Source: Bacteroides ovatus (GTDB lineage Bacteria > Bacteroidota > Bacteroidia > Bacteroidales > Bacteroidaceae). From it: a stretch of DNA of 64,000 nucleotides. The notes beneath the pieces were generated by a model, which saw only the letters and a program-made list of their open reading frames with translations, did no database searches and was not told where the DNA came from. Below, in pieces: positions 11,901 to 19,346 of the stretch (positions are counted from its first letter, which is position 1; each line of letters opens with the position of its first letter). The position numbers were made by a program, and so were the translations under genes. The DNA is taken from NCBI RefSeq assembly GCF_001314995.1, contig NZ_CP012938.1:3596001-3660000 (forward strand), given 5' to 3'.

Positions 11901-12913
11901 ACAAAGCTAAAATATTCGACCGTTTCTATCAAGAAGAGCACTCATCCACTGATTATATCGGCAGTGGCATAGGCATGCATATAGTCAAAGAATATGTTAC
12001 TCTCCATAATGGCGACATTCAAATTCGCGATAATCATCCCCAAGGTACTATCTTTGAATTTATGTTCCCCATACGACATGAATGCAAGAACATAAATCCC
12101 ACGGCAACGCCAACTGAAAGACCAGACATACAGGAAGAACCGGAGCAAGCAAAAACGCCAACAGGTCGTTCATTACTTATTGTGGAGGACAACGAAGATT
12201 TCCGACAATTCATTGTTGACTGCCTGAAAGACCGATTTACTGTTTATGAGGCCGAACAAGGTGAAAAAGCAATGGAGATATTGGCCCTGCATGATATCAG
12301 CCTTGTGATAAGCGATGTCCGTATGCCGATAATGAACGGACTGGAGCTATGTAATAAGATAAAGGGAGACTTCCGTTACTCACATATCCCTGTTATTTTA
12401 CTAACTGCACGAACCGCCCAGGAACATATGCTGGAAGGATTGCGTGAAGGTGCCGATGACTATATAACCAAGCCTTTCAATCTGGATATTCTTCTACTCC
12501 GTATCCAAAAGCTGTTAGAATGGAGTAGCCGCAACCATCAACGATTCGGAAAAGTTGAAGTGTCTCCTGCCGAGATTACCATCAGCACTATTGATGAAAG
12601 GCTTATTGAGCGAGCCATACAAGCAGTGGAAGAGAATATGGACAATACAGATTTCTCTGTCGAAGACCTAAGCATGACTGTCGGAATGAGTCGTGGTCAC
12701 TTATACAAAAAACTAATGACGATAACAGGCAAGTCCCCTCTTGAATTTATCCGTGTCTTGCGCATAAAAAGAGGAAAGCAATTATTAGAACAGAGTCAGG
12801 AAAGCATTTCTCAAATAGCTTATCAAGTGGGACTGTCACCCAAACAATTCGCTAAATATTTCAAAGAAGAGTTCGGATGCCTGCCTTCAGAATTCAACTG
12901 TAAAAAGGACTGA
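8906..12913 (+). CDS. Hybrid two-component system sensor/regulator (HTCS)
   Basis: This 1335-residue single-protein two-component system is the likely activator of the mannan operon. In order it has a signal peptide (MKRHLRIPLFLLISLLNSL), a periplasmic two-bladed propeller sensor with repeated NIWIGTDGRGI-like reg_prop segments (about residues 25-650), a Y_Y_Y domain (YEYRLNKNEEWTKL, about 710-780), one membrane helix near 788-810, HisKA with NVSHDLRTPLS (phosphoacceptor His842), a HATPase domain with NLLSNAFKYN and GSGIGMHIV, a receiver domain with VISDVRMP (phosphoacceptor Asp1137), and a C-terminal AraC HTH (VGMSRGHLYKKL, VGLSPKQFAKYFKEEFG). By family knowledge the sensor binds an imported oligosaccharide, here presumably manno- or galactomanno-oligosaccharide. 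Confidence 0.95.
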   Translation: MKRHLRIPLFLLISLLNSLASYASNEMSFHQLGVKTGMSDNYIQAIERDKYGFMWFATRDGLNRYDGYHFKTYTTLRQGAYNNSVEWVAEDAAGNIWIKTPVNYCFYDREMDELDNRTELLLHKIGIFESPRQLFIDDDKNLWCVADNTLYYYIFSDETLYKQSLPGSVNIADMACRNKRCYILMTDGNVINIDWMHKSITKLFHTEIHTTYVPHIYLDFSSQLWVYAPHSADVKCYSLTENNWIDFAARTELSRERTMITTITDDGKGNIWIGTDGRGIFICPYDKEKGKVTRLFKDVDKLYSLPDNHVTYIYKDNRDVIWIGTGKQGVAYSGLNNLIFENHYCPQLEDVSCFYEDGEGKLWLGFDGEGIASYDKDKNTYTYYKSKNKEIPSDLIVCSFHDNKGRVWWGSFGGGAFYYQNGQFTPLKAAENNPVELPQYIRRITQDNAGNLWFATYSQGLYCLEPSGMLKDYTMSNSTLLTNYIADLAYVDGHSLYVATSSGVYHMNTSTREMTILEQTADGEEVIQDKFANCIYQDSRGLLWIGGRKGVNVYSPKQNKLINLNTANGVSHSYIRAIIEDASHNMWLTTDHGITHVEVVESDATSMPDFRCHPYYEEDGIGNLTFNNFSIFCNHRNEVIAGGGGGYVKIIPRGNDLFYFDRQVIFTDLYIDNECVNANRPAHNGRIILTKNIQLLNNLNLNYSDNSFAVEVSAMDYGNLHKLQYEYRLNKNEEWTKLEGNRIYFNKLAPGTYQLQVRVMKVHDYENDASATLSINVYPPFWLSNIAYSIYALLLVSAISLIFIHMKRKHRRLLLQQKRDMETVQQHEIDEAKLRFFTNVSHDLRTPLSLIITPLEQILATNTAQDIKKELKLIHRNALALLDVINQLLDLRRLDNGKAQLNPSHGDLADFIKEVCDSFYSYGDKKNIAFSLSLKTDNLETDFDKNKMQRIMLNLLSNAFKYNVNHGSVNVVLDRIIKDEREYACIQVADTGIGIREENKAKIFDRFYQEEHSSTDYIGSGIGMHIVKEYVTLHNGDIQIRDNHPQGTIFEFMFPIRHECKNINPTATPTERPDIQEEPEQAKTPTGRSLLIVEDNEDFRQFIVDCLKDRFTVYEAEQGEKAMEILALHDISLVISDVRMPIMNGLELCNKIKGDFRYSHIPVILLTARTAQEHMLEGLREGADDYITKPFNLDILLLRIQKLLEWSSRNHQRFGKVEVSPAEITISTIDERLIERAIQAVEENMDNTDFSVEDLSMTVGMSRGHLYKKLMTITGKSPLEFIRVLRIKRGKQLLEQSQESISQIAYQVGLSPKQFAKYFKEEFGCLPSEFNCKKD

Positions 12914-13138
12914 TTCCCTATAAGAAAGCATGCTTTTGTTGCAATGAAAAATAAAAGATGGAGAAAGAAACTTGATTCCCTTTCTTGTTACAGTCAAATT
13001 CCTTACTAACTATTAGAATAAAAACCGCCTTCAGCCTTCAGTTCTTTAAAAAAGCCCCTTTTCATCGGTGATTTTTGCTGAAAGCACTCCTGAAAGCAAA
13101 AGTGTTTAACTCCAGTTCCTTTTGCCATATTTACTTTC

Positions 13139-13380
13139 AACAGAGGCTCTGTTGTAACAAAACGGAGCCTGCATTTCATTGTAACAGAGCCTCTGTTTTA
13201 CCCAAATACAGGCTCTGTTTTGTTCAGCCCACGTGCTGGCGTGTTCGAGCCCACGCGCAAGCAGCCATAAGCCCACATTTCACCTCACTTTTGCCCACGT
13301 GGTGGATCTATAGATCCCGCTTGGTGGACATGTATATTCAGCATGGTGAGTATATATACCCATCACGCTGAATATATAGC
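13139..13380. repeat. 22-bp-period tandem repeat array of changing sequence
   Basis: The stretch divides into units of exactly 22 bases starting at 13139, 13161, 13183, 13205, 13227, 13249, 13271, 13293, 13315, 13337 and 13359. Units 1-4 share AACRGAGCCT or its reverse; units 1 and 3 start with perfect 15-base palindromes (AACAGAG-S-CTCTGTT). Units 5-8 all start GCCCAC. Units 8-10 share GGTG at unit positions 9-12 and TAKA at 19-22. So neighbours resemble each other while the sequence drifts along the array. Several cores are palindromic (CACGTG, GGATCTATAGATCC). The function is unknown. The period equals about two DNA helical turns. Confidence 0.75.
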
Positions 13381-13588
13381 TCTACTAGTAAGCCTGAAAA
13401 GCTGAATGCGCTGAAAGCACTCCCCCTTGCCTACAGTACCTTCCTGCAAGGGATGATATTTTCCGGTTTCAGCCGCTATCTCCTTCCAGCAAAGCGTTTA
13501 CAGATAAAGCAGAAACGGCTGAAAGCGGATTATAGCATGAAAGTTCAATAAGAGGGTTTTGATTAAAACATTCCATTAAATCTCCGAA

Positions 13589-13652
13589 AGTTTAAGGTAT
13601 AATTAAAACTTTTCCGTATATTCGCAAGAGTTTAAGGTATAATTAAAACTTT
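13589..13652. repeat. Two palindromic 24-base direct repeats before the ATPase gene
   Basis: An identical 24-base sequence beginning AGTTTAAGGTATAATT occurs at 13589-13612 and 13629-13652, exactly 40 bases apart, the second copy ending 7 bases before the ATG at 13660. Each copy is an imperfect palindrome (outer arms AGTTT / AAACT with a TAT centre). This looks like a pair of operator sites about four helical turns apart, possibly for autoregulation, but may also include the promoter. Confidence 0.6.
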
Positions 13653-13659
13653 CAGGCCC

Positions 13660-14865
13660 ATGAACTTTCCTCGAATCCTCAAAAAAAGAAAAGGTTATAT
13701 TGACCGAATAAAACCTTTTATGCAAAAATCAGTAGCCAAGGTGTTAACAGGGCAACGCCGTGTAGGCAAAAGTTTCCTCCTTTACCAACTTATTGAAGAA
13801 ATTTTAGCAGAAGAACCGGATGCGAATATTATCTATGTCAATCTTGAAGATTTTACATTCAGTTCTCTACAAACAGCAGAAGATTTACACTCGTACATCA
13901 TTTCTCATAGCAAAGAAAAAGTTAAGAATTATATCTTTATCGATGAAATACAAGATATTCCCGGGTTTGAAAAAGTCATCCGTTCGCTCCTACTCAATGA
14001 AGATAATGATATATACATTACAGGTAGTAACGCCAAGATGCTTTCAGGAGAACTCGCCACTTATTTAAGTGGCAGATATATCGAATTCAAAATATATAGT
14101 CTCTCCTATTCTGAGTTTCTTGAATTCCACGGATTAACTGAAAGTGAAACGAGTTACGAATTATATAGCCGTTATGGCGGACTTCCCTATTTATTAAATC
14201 TACCTCTCGAAGATGAAACAGTCAATGAATATTTGAAGAGTGTATATTCCACGATTGTATTTCGTGATGTTGTCAGTAGATACAAGTTACGCAATACTTT
14301 GTTCCTTGAGAAACTGATTCAATTTTTATCCGAAAACATAGGCAATCTCTTCTCGGCAAAGAATATCAGTGATTATTTAAAATCACAACATACCGCCATA
14401 TCAGTAAACCAAATACAAAGCTATACAGAATATTTAAACAATGCTTTCCTTATCCACCGAGTAGAGCGGTATGATTTAATTGGGAAACGCGTATTTGAGA
14501 TAGGAGAGAAATATTATTTCGAAAATATGGGAATCCGGAACATTGTCATCGGATATCGCATTACAGACAAAGCCAAAATATTGGAAAATCTAGTGTATAA
14601 CCACCTTTTATACAAAGGTTACGATATTAAGGTTGGCTATTACGGAGATAAGGAAATTGACTTTGTCGGAGAAAAGAATGGAGAAAAACTATATATACAG
14701 GTCGCTTTAAAAATAGATAGCGACAAGACAGCAGAAAGAGAATTTGGAAACCTGCTAAAGATACAGGACAACTATCCCAAAATAGTGGTAACAGAAGATA
14801 CATTCAGCGGAAATAGCTACGAGGGTATACGCCATTGTTCTATACGCCAGTTCTTAATGGAGTAA
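13660..14865 (+). CDS. AAA-family ATPase with DUF4143 (archaeal-type ATPase)
   Basis: This is a 401-residue ATPase of the AAA_14/DUF4143 type common and variable in Bacteroidetes. Walker A is LTGQRRVGKSFLLY (about residues 30-43), Walker B is YIFIDEIQDI (about 91-100), and the sensor segment is IYITGSNAKML. The second half is the DUF4143 domain: FRDVVSRYKLRN, a winged-helix-like region (NISDYLKSQHTAISVNQIQSYTEYL), then a restriction-like end segment (DIKVGYYGDKEIDFVGEKNGEKLYIQVAL) that resembles a PD-(D/E)xK nuclease core. The cellular role of the family is unknown. It stands alone between two PULs and is preceded by two palindromic direct repeats, suggesting autoregulation. Confidence 0.85.
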   Translation: MNFPRILKKRKGYIDRIKPFMQKSVAKVLTGQRRVGKSFLLYQLIEEILAEEPDANIIYVNLEDFTFSSLQTAEDLHSYIISHSKEKVKNYIFIDEIQDIPGFEKVIRSLLLNEDNDIYITGSNAKMLSGELATYLSGRYIEFKIYSLSYSEFLEFHGLTESETSYELYSRYGGLPYLLNLPLEDETVNEYLKSVYSTIVFRDVVSRYKLRNTLFLEKLIQFLSENIGNLFSAKNISDYLKSQHTAISVNQIQSYTEYLNNAFLIHRVERYDLIGKRVFEIGEKYYFENMGIRNIVIGYRITDKAKILENLVYNHLLYKGYDIKVGYYGDKEIDFVGEKNGEKLYIQVALKIDSDKTAEREFGNLLKIQDNYPKIVVTEDTFSGNSYEGIRHCSIRQFLME

Positions 14866-14886
14866 ACCATACAATATACGAAAAAT

Positions 14887-14946
14887 AAATGCAGTACACC
14901 ATCGGGTTGCCACGAGCAATCAAATCGCCTTTGGTGTGCTGCATTT
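14887..14946. terminator. Long inverted repeat after the ATPase gene
   Basis: AAATGCAGTACACCA at 14887-14901 pairs with TGGTGTGCTGCATTT at 14932-14946 (one mismatch), enclosing a 30-base loop. It lies between the stop of the plus-strand ATPase gene and the end of the minus-strand DUF4886 gene, so it could end transcription from both sides. No long T-run follows. Confidence 0.5.
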
Positions 14947-15011
14947 ACATTTGAATCAAGTCATCTATAATACCATGGATTCTGCTGCAAGACGGGCGGC
15001 AATGTCCATTG

Positions 15012-15866
15012 TTAGTTAGTAATAGACAGATCGGTTACCTTATACGGATGCTTTACTGCTGCATGGGCAGCTTTCTGAGCAACAGCTTTTCGTGCCTCAT
15101 CCAGCCCTTCCGGGGTATAAGGATTCCCGACTACATTGTGTTTGAAGATGCGTTCGAACCAGGTACAGGCAGCGGTATAACGTCCAATCTTCACATCCAG
15201 ATGATAGCCGTCCCGATTCAGGTGGTCGCCGATGAAAGAGGTGCGCGCATTTTGTATGGCAGTGCCCGAAGGGATGACAATCTTTATCTTATTCGCCTTA
15301 GCCGCTTTCTTCACTGCATCGGCAATAGCCTGATACATGGTGAGTTGATTGCAGTTGTAGTTTTTAAATCCACTATGCCTGGAAGTAGATGCATACGCCC
15401 AGGTTTGGTGCAGCATCAGCTTTGTTTTCTTTGGAAGGCGTGCTTTTACATATTCTATGAGCTCGGGAAGAGAAGCTTCATACGTCTCATACATTCCCGA
15501 AAAAGGACTTGCCTGTTGCAGGCTGACGTAATCCCAGTCTTCATCTGCAAGCACCGTTTCCAAAGACATCTTACCCTTTTCCCGTTTTTTTCCATCTGTA
15601 CCGATTTTCCGGTAGGCATAGGCAGGAGCATTGTCACGGGCATTTTTCACATGACGTTCCAGGGAACAGCCGCCAATAAACATATTGCCGATTATGGTTG
15701 AAATGCCTTCGGCTTCGGCAAGTTCATGCAGATATTGCTCCACGGCATCTTGGGAGAAGCTGTTGCCGATGGCAAGTATCCTGACCGTTTTTTGCTGCGC
15801 ATACACTCCTCCGGCAAGAAGGAGCAGTATGCACATACAAATCACTACAATCTTATATTGCTTCAT
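15012..15866 (-). CDS. DUF4886 SGNH-type secreted protein
   Basis: This protein has about 284 residues; I use the ATG at 15866 (MKQYKIVVICMCILLLLAGGVYAQ), though another ATG lies three codons upstream. A signal peptidase I site (VYAQ) suggests a periplasmic protein. The segment VRILAIGNSFSQDAVEQYL carries the GNSF motif that replaces GDS in SGNH-hydrolase-like DUF4886 proteins, with the likely nucleophile Ser in GNSFS. DHLNRDGYHLD near residue 230 supplies the Asp-x-x-His-like block V element. The family is often found in PULs and may be an esterase, but no substrate is established here. It is the last gene of the second PUL, 21 bases after the GH2 gene. Confidence 0.75.
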   Translation of the reverse strand: MKQYKIVVICMCILLLLAGGVYAQQKTVRILAIGNSFSQDAVEQYLHELAEAEGISTIIGNMFIGGCSLERHVKNARDNAPAYAYRKIGTDGKKREKGKMSLETVLADEDWDYVSLQQASPFSGMYETYEASLPELIEYVKARLPKKTKLMLHQTWAYASTSRHSGFKNYNCNQLTMYQAIADAVKKAAKANKIKIVIPSGTAIQNARTSFIGDHLNRDGYHLDVKIGRYTAACTWFERIFKHNVVGNPYTPEGLDEARKAVAQKAAHAAVKHPYKVTDLSITN

Positions 15867-15887
15867 CACATTCAAATATAACTAAAC

Positions 15888-17684
15888 TTATCGGTTATTT
15901 CTCTTTTTCATGTAATAATCTCTCATCAGATACCACGCTTTCTTACGCATACCTTGGTCGGATATGAGCCCTTTGCGGTTCCAGCCATCCTGATTGGTGG
16001 GGTGGAAACGGAATGGGGAACGGAAGTCGAACAGAATCCAGGGAGATACGCCACGCAGGTTCGGGATATTGTCGAACATACGGATATTGTCTCTGTACAA
16101 GCGTGCCTGGTATTCTTCACTCCAAGAGCTGACTACGTTCTCATCACCGGACTGACCGTACAATGCTTCGCCGCCAAATTCCGAGATAATCAACGGTTTG
16201 TCCGTCACTACTTCCCATATAGCGTCTTTCGGTTCCACAGGCCACGGATGATACCAGCCCATATATTTATTGATAGCTACGACGTCCAGTTGGGAAGTAA
16301 AAGAATCTTCCATTACAAAACGCTGTTTTTCGCTATTGAAGTGCACAAGGTCGAAAGCGGCAACATACAGGCGGGTAGTGTCCAGTTGCTTTCCCGTTTC
16401 GAGCAGGGAAGTAAGGAATTCATTCCGTTCTTTGGAAGGCTGTGTTTCATTGGCGACACCCCAATAACCTACCGCGCAGCGGTTCTGATCACGCTTAATC
16501 ATTTCAGAAAGCATCCTCTGCGCTTTCTTACGGGTATCATTGTCTGTAAAGTCAATGCCTTGCCAAATGGGAATCTCCTGCCAGAGAAGGAAGCCCATCT
16601 TTTCCGCCAGGCGTACCGTGTACTCATTCTGCGGATAATGAGCCAGGCGAATCATGTTCACGCCAAGCGCTTTCGCTTCATTCAGCAACATGGCCGCATC
16701 GGCTTCCGAGAAAGCACGTCCCATACGTTGCGGGATTTCTTCGTGAAAAGAGATACAGCACATAAATGTCGGCTTCCCGTTCAGGTAAATATCAGTTCCT
16801 TTCACGGTGATATTGCGGAAGCCGATTTGCTCTTCCACACGGTCGGCACTTGAAGATACAGTCACGCCATAGAGTTTCGGTTCTTCCGGCGACCAGCGTT
16901 GCAGCCTCTTCGCATTCAATACGGTTTCCGCCTTTCCTTCTGCGTCGGTGGTGAGCTCCGCGTTGATTTTGAGTTCGGGGATGGCAACTGTTACTTTCTC
17001 ACCAGCCTTTTTATCAGAAAGACGCACGCGGGCGATGATGCGGTCTGGAGTGTTTTTATCCAATTGGATGAAATAATCTTTTATAAATGTCCGGGGAGTT
17101 TTCACCAGCAATACATCTCTTGTGATGCCGCCATAGTTCCACCAGTCGAATGCCATAGCGGGAATGGCGTCTTTGGTACGGCGGTTGTTCACTTCTACCG
17201 CCAAGAAGTTGTCACCGTCTTTCAACAGGTCTGTCACTTCCACTTGGAAAGGAGTAAAACCGCCTTCGTGCTCTGCTATCTCTTTTCCGTTCAGGTAGAC
17301 TTTGCTACGATAGCTGACAGCACCGAAATAAAGGAACTGGCGTTTGTCTGCCAAGCGTTTGGCATCAAAGTGACGGGCATACCATACAGTGCCTTCGTAA
17401 TACTTCAATTCGGGTGATTGAGAGTTCCAGTCTCCCGGAACATTAAGACGCAACCCGCCTTCAAACGCATATTCGTAGAAATCAATATTTCCTTCCGGTT
17501 GCCGGTTTTCATAGATTTTCATCCGTTGTCCCTGGTCGTACAGGTCGATGATGGCATTCCATTTACCATTCAGCGAATGGATGTTGCGACCATATACATT
17601 CGTTATCAGCTCCTGTGCCGCAACGCTTCCGGCAAAAGCGATTAGCAACAATAGACATAGACTTAATTTCTCACCTGTTTTCAT
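15888..17684 (-). CDS. GH2 exo-glycosidase (beta-glucuronidase/galactosidase type)
   Basis: This 598-residue enzyme is a compact three-domain family 2 hydrolase with a signal peptide (VAAQ site near residue 24). A jelly-roll sugar-binding domain (LRLNVPGDWNSQSPELKYYEGTV) is followed by an Ig-like domain and a TIM barrel with MIRLAHYPQNE, GVANETQPS (Glu413, likely acid/base) and ISEFGGEA (Glu502, likely nucleophile). Length and the barrel motifs resemble beta-glucuronidases more than long LacZ enzymes, but substrate cannot be read off securely. In this locus it should remove a beta-linked terminal sugar from the polysaccharide in the periplasm. It is separated from the CE7 gene by a gap carrying a 17-base inverted repeat. 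Confidence 0.9.
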   Translation of the reverse strand: MKTGEKLSLCLLLLIAFAGSVAAQELITNVYGRNIHSLNGKWNAIIDLYDQGQRMKIYENRQPEGNIDFYEYAFEGGLRLNVPGDWNSQSPELKYYEGTVWYARHFDAKRLADKRQFLYFGAVSYRSKVYLNGKEIAEHEGGFTPFQVEVTDLLKDGDNFLAVEVNNRRTKDAIPAMAFDWWNYGGITRDVLLVKTPRTFIKDYFIQLDKNTPDRIIARVRLSDKKAGEKVTVAIPELKINAELTTDAEGKAETVLNAKRLQRWSPEEPKLYGVTVSSSADRVEEQIGFRNITVKGTDIYLNGKPTFMCCISFHEEIPQRMGRAFSEADAAMLLNEAKALGVNMIRLAHYPQNEYTVRLAEKMGFLLWQEIPIWQGIDFTDNDTRKKAQRMLSEMIKRDQNRCAVGYWGVANETQPSKERNEFLTSLLETGKQLDTTRLYVAAFDLVHFNSEKQRFVMEDSFTSQLDVVAINKYMGWYHPWPVEPKDAIWEVVTDKPLIISEFGGEALYGQSGDENVVSSWSEEYQARLYRDNIRMFDNIPNLRGVSPWILFDFRSPFRFHPTNQDGWNRKGLISDQGMRKKAWYLMRDYYMKKRNNR

Positions 17685-17722
17685 TTAAGTATGTTGTTAT
17701 AATTAGTGTATATAATAAGTTC

Positions 17723-17792
17723 AGGCACGGATTACACGGCTTTTAGAATAGAATAGGTAAAACAACAGTGTTAATCCGTGTAATCCGTGCCT
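17723..17792. repeat. Perfect 17-base inverted repeat between CE7 and GH2 genes
   Basis: AGGCACGGATTACACGG at 17723-17739 is perfectly inverted as CCGTGTAATCCGTGCCT at 17776-17792, with 36 bases between. The second arm reaches the stop codon of the CE7 gene. It may be a transcript-processing or attenuation hairpin inside the operon, or a scattered intergenic repeat; the arm has a near-tandem 10-base substructure. Confidence 0.6.
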
Positions 17793-19089
17793 ATTTCGAT
17801 TTATTTTTTAGGAAATTCATTACCCAGTTCCAGGCTGCGCTCCACTGTTCGGCATAGGCATAGTGAGCGGTCGTTTCAGCTACAAACAGTTCTTTTGGAG
17901 CATTAATCACGTTATAAGTGGAGTAAGTGGTGGTAGGCGGACAAACTCTGTCATTATATCCGAAGATATAAAATCCCGGCACTTTAACCTGACGGGCAAA
18001 GTTGACTACATCAAAATACTGAATGGTTTTAATCTTTTCCGGTGTCCGGTTCTTCTCATCCTTAAACAGATGCGGCCAACCGCCTGCACGACCGTGGGCA
18101 TAACCCGCCATATCACACAAAGCAGGATAGAAAGAAACCAATCCCTTGACACGAGCATCCAGTCCGGCAATTACAATGGAAAGCGCACCGCCCTGGCTTC
18201 CTCCAAAAGTCGCCAGATTACCGTTAAATTCGGGAAGTGTGTAAATGAAATCAATGGCTCTCACACAGCCTGTATAAACCCGTTTGTAATAGTACTTGTC
18301 CCGATTGTCCATATTGAACGAGTGGTAATTCTTCAAAGCACCGTTATAAAGCCGGTGATACACATCTCCCGTCAGGTTGACCGGAATGCCGTGGATACCG
18401 ATTTCCAGAATAATAAAACCTTTTCCGGCACGTTCGGCTTCTCCGTTATAGGCACGGATGCCTGCGCCCGGCACTTTCAGAATCGCCGGATATTCCCCGG
18501 AAGCCTTCGGAACACAAAGGATGCCGTACATACGGGACGCATAGTCATTGTTCGCAAAGGAGACATGATATACGTTCACCTTATCCGTGCACCTTTCTGG
18601 CAGTAAAGTCATTATCGGTTCCAGTGCCCACTTTTCAGCGGCTTCTTTGGTACTTTTCCAAAATTCCAGAAAGTCGACGGGCAACGGAGTGGTCGGTTGC
18701 AATTTTTCAGGAGAAAAGCCGACGGTAGCCACGCCTTCATACTCACGCCCTTGGCAAGTGACAAAAGCACGGCAACGCAGGAACCCTTCTTTTTTCATAG
18801 TCCCTGCGTTAATTTCAAGCTTTTCATTCTTCAAAGGCTGTTTGCCTGTCTGATGAGGTTTCATCATGTCTTCCGAAATCTCATAACGTACTTCCAGATT
18901 ATCCTGTGGGATATTGCATTTCAATACCACTACTTTGAATTTCACTTTTTCTCCCGGTTTATACAGCCAATTGGTGTGGTCTGGAGTGACCTGCACTTGA
19001 ACCAGTCTTTCCTGCGGCTGTCCCCATGCAACTATCTGCATGGAGACAAATGCTATCAGGAGAAGAAGAAAACGTACACTTTTTACCAT
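17791..19089 (-). CDS. CE7-type acetyl xylan esterase / acetyl esterase
   Basis: This 432-residue secreted alpha/beta-hydrolase belongs to the acetyl xylan esterase (AXE1) / cephalosporin-C deacetylase family. After a signal peptide there is an extra beta-rich N-terminal part (about 25-130), then PVDFLEFWKSTK, the usual AXE1 opening. The catalytic triad is visible: Ser298 in GGSQGG, Asp380 in YNDRVCPP, His409 in TTAHYAYAEQ. It should remove acetyl groups from sugars so that the exo-enzymes encoded next to it can act. A 22-bp-period repeat array lies directly upstream of its start. Confidence 0.88.
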   Translation of the reverse strand: MVKSVRFLLLLIAFVSMQIVAWGQPQERLVQVQVTPDHTNWLYKPGEKVKFKVVVLKCNIPQDNLEVRYEISEDMMKPHQTGKQPLKNEKLEINAGTMKKEGFLRCRAFVTCQGREYEGVATVGFSPEKLQPTTPLPVDFLEFWKSTKEAAEKWALEPIMTLLPERCTDKVNVYHVSFANNDYASRMYGILCVPKASGEYPAILKVPGAGIRAYNGEAERAGKGFIILEIGIHGIPVNLTGDVYHRLYNGALKNYHSFNMDNRDKYYYKRVYTGCVRAIDFIYTLPEFNGNLATFGGSQGGALSIVIAGLDARVKGLVSFYPALCDMAGYAHGRAGGWPHLFKDEKNRTPEKIKTIQYFDVVNFARQVKVPGFYIFGYNDRVCPPTTTYSTYNVINAPKELFVAETTAHYAYAEQWSAAWNWVMNFLKNKSK

Positions 19090-19120
19090 AGTTCCCTATT
19101 TTATTTCATTTGTCGTTGTT

Positions 19121-19275
19121 ATATTAATATCCCATTTATCAGCTATTAATACTCATTGTCTCAAACTATTAATACCCATTATCTCAACTATTAATACCTA
19201 TCCGCTCAGCTATTAATACCTGACAACTCAACTATTAACATCCAACAGCAGAGGTATTAATGCTTCTCTCCACCT
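19121..19275. repeat. 22-bp-period array with TATTAATA palindrome cores
   Basis: Seven units start at 19121, 19143, 19166, 19188, 19210, 19232 and 19254; the spacing is 22 bases except one of 23. Most units begin CTATTAATACC and end CTCAR; the middle differs from unit to unit. TATTAATA is a perfect palindrome, so each unit presents a symmetric core on the same helical face. The array fills most of the gap upstream of the CE7 gene. Confidence 0.8.
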
Positions 19276-19346
19276 ACCATACTACTCTGCGAATCAGAAG
19301 TTAACACATCACTCGTTATTAGCGTAGAATGCAGATAGCCGCCTTT

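Larger units (their letters stand above)
12914..13659. other. Gene-poor 746-base stretch between HTCS and AAA ATPase
   Basis: I see no convincing gene here; the one open frame at 13075-13371 is stop-free by chance through a repeat array. After the HTCS stop there is a short palindrome (AAAGCATGCTTT near 12928). The motif GCTGAAAGCACTCC occurs at 13077-13090 and again at 13410-13423, flanking the 22-bp-period array. TTTCAGCCG at 13467-13475 and CGGCTGAAA at 13516-13524 form an inverted pair of the same motif family. Two palindromic direct repeats lie next to the ATPase start. Confidence 0.6.

Noticed and set aside
13075..13371. Open frame of 98 codons on the plus strand
   Set aside because: It runs through the 22-bp repeat array, has a low-complexity, cysteine- and arginine-rich product and no start context; it is open by chance.
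19121..19275. CRISPR-like array
   Set aside because: Units of 22 bases with a constant part of about 11 are far too short for repeat plus spacer, and no cas gene is near. The same applies to 13139-13380.
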